Assembly (NCBI GenBank): GCA_006227965.1
Contig: SBFL01000271.1
Span: 1-8,017 of the forward strand
Source: Bacteroidota bacterium
GTDB taxonomy: Bacteria > Bacteroidota > Bacteroidia > Flavobacteriales > Flavobacteriaceae
Reading direction: 5' to 3'
DNA length: 8,017 nt
The position numbers and the translations under genes are program-made. Below, piece by piece: positions 7,462-8,017 of this stretch (position 1 is the stretch's first letter; every line of letters starts with the position of its first letter). The notes under the pieces were generated by a model. That model did no database searches and had not been told where the DNA came from. It saw only the letters and a list, made by a program, of their open reading frames with translations.

Positions 7462-8017
7462 GTGCGTGAAGAGGGGAAGAGGATACTGATTTTAGGAGGC
7501 AGCGGGTTTCTGGGAAATGCCATCTACAAAGAACTTTGTAATTATTACGACACATACGGGACCTTTTGTTCTGCCCGCAGAAGCTTTGAGGGCAACAGAA
7601 AATTCCTGCACTATGACATGCTGGAGGACGATATCCACCGGCTGTTGCAGGAGGTAAAGCCCCATATTATAATCTCGGCGCTCCGGGGGGACTTCGGGGC
7701 CCAGATCCAGGCGCATCTCCACATTACAGAATACCTGAGCAAACACCGGGCGCGACTACTCTTCCTTTCTTCAGCAAACGTTTTTGACGCTTACAGCAAA
7801 TATCCCTCTTACGAATACGACAAAACACTATCAGAGAGTATTTACGGCAGGCTGAAAATCCGTATCGAAAACATGTTGCTTCGCCTTCCATCCAGGAAAA
7901 TGGCAATCCTGCGGCTCCCTATGGTTTTTGGGAATACTTCCCCCAGAATCCGGGAGATCAAACAGGCCCTCAGCAGCGGGGAACCCATCGAGGTCTTTCC
8001 CAACCTGGTAATGAATG
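7462..8017 (+). CDS. NAD(P)-binding SDR / RmlD-like sugar-nucleotide reductase family protein, 3' end cut by window edge
   Basis: The frame is open from GTG 7462 to the window edge (185 codons). The nearest in-frame stop upstream is TGA 7456-7458 and no ATG occurs before the Rossmann motif, so GTG is the only sensible start. RILILGGSGFLGN (residues 7-19) holds the GxxGxxG dinucleotide-binding loop. FLSSANVFDA supplies the Ser pair (103-104) and YGRLK a YxxxK active-site pair (Tyr 128, Lys 132), giving an extended-SDR catalytic triad. ILRLPMVFG matches the RxPxxFG segment of dTDP-4-dehydrorhamnose reductase-like proteins. The C-terminal substrate-binding part is missing, so the substrate cannot be named; a role in sugar-nucleotide or cell-surface metabolism is a family-level inference. 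The 24-nt gap after gcvT, with no TAnnTTTG box in it, suggests co-transcription with gcvT. Confidence 0.85.
   Translation, partial: MREEGKRILILGGSGFLGNAIYKELCNYYDTYGTFCSARRSFEGNRKFLHYDMLEDDIHRLLQEVKPHIIISALRGDFGAQIQAHLHITEYLSKHRARLLFLSSANVFDAYSKYPSYEYDKTLSESIYGRLKIRIENMLLRLPSRKMAILRLPMVFGNTSPRIREIKQALSSGEPIEVFPNLVMN

Noticed and set aside
1..8017. Search for tRNA or rRNA genes, CRISPR arrays, insertion sequences, integrases or phage genes.
   Set aside because: No repeat-spacer pattern, transposase motif, terminal repeats or tRNA-like fold was seen; genes cover nearly the whole window with spacers under 225 nt.

Overview
The window reads as chromosomal core metabolism from a member of the Bacteroidota, most likely a marine-type Flavobacteriaceae with unusually high GC (mid-50s percent by eye, as in Robiginitalea-like genera; the genus is a guess). 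Three things point there. The encoded proteins resemble flavobacterial sequences as I remember them. The two promoters I can see have the Bacteroidota form TTTG-N19-TAnnTTTG instead of TTGACA/TATAAT. The main genes lack a Shine-Dalgarno at the usual distance, as is normal in that phylum.

Layout: on the minus strand, 1343 down to the left edge, lies a bifunctional NAD(P)HX epimerase/dehydratase (nnr), cut at its C-terminus. A divergent intergenic region (1344-1564) carries an inverted repeat and a near-perfect Bacteroidota promoter for the rightward genes. From 1565 runs a complete threonine operon: thrA (fused aspartokinase/homoserine dehydrogenase), thrB (homoserine kinase) and thrC (threonine synthase). 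After a hairpin-like element over the thrC stop and a second TACTTTTG promoter comes gcvT (glycine cleavage T protein). Last, 24 nt downstream, is a GTG-initiated NAD(P)-binding SDR/RmlD-like protein of unknown substrate, cut by the right edge.

Functionally, ThrA performs the first and third steps of the route from aspartate, ThrB phosphorylates homoserine and ThrC releases threonine. Threonine can be a source of glycine, which GcvT helps split into a C1-folate unit, so the order is metabolically sensible, although gcvT appears to have its own promoter.

The most notable point is thrC. As given it is broken by a -1 frameshift at a TTTT run (5358-5361), just after the PLP-lysine motif. The same ~170 bp also holds several single-base, non-conservative changes at positions I expect to be invariant, while the rest of the gene looks well conserved. 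This is either local sequence error or an early pseudogene; it should be resolved before calling the strain a threonine auxotroph. I see no novel multi-gene system, mobile element, CRISPR array, tRNA or rRNA here.
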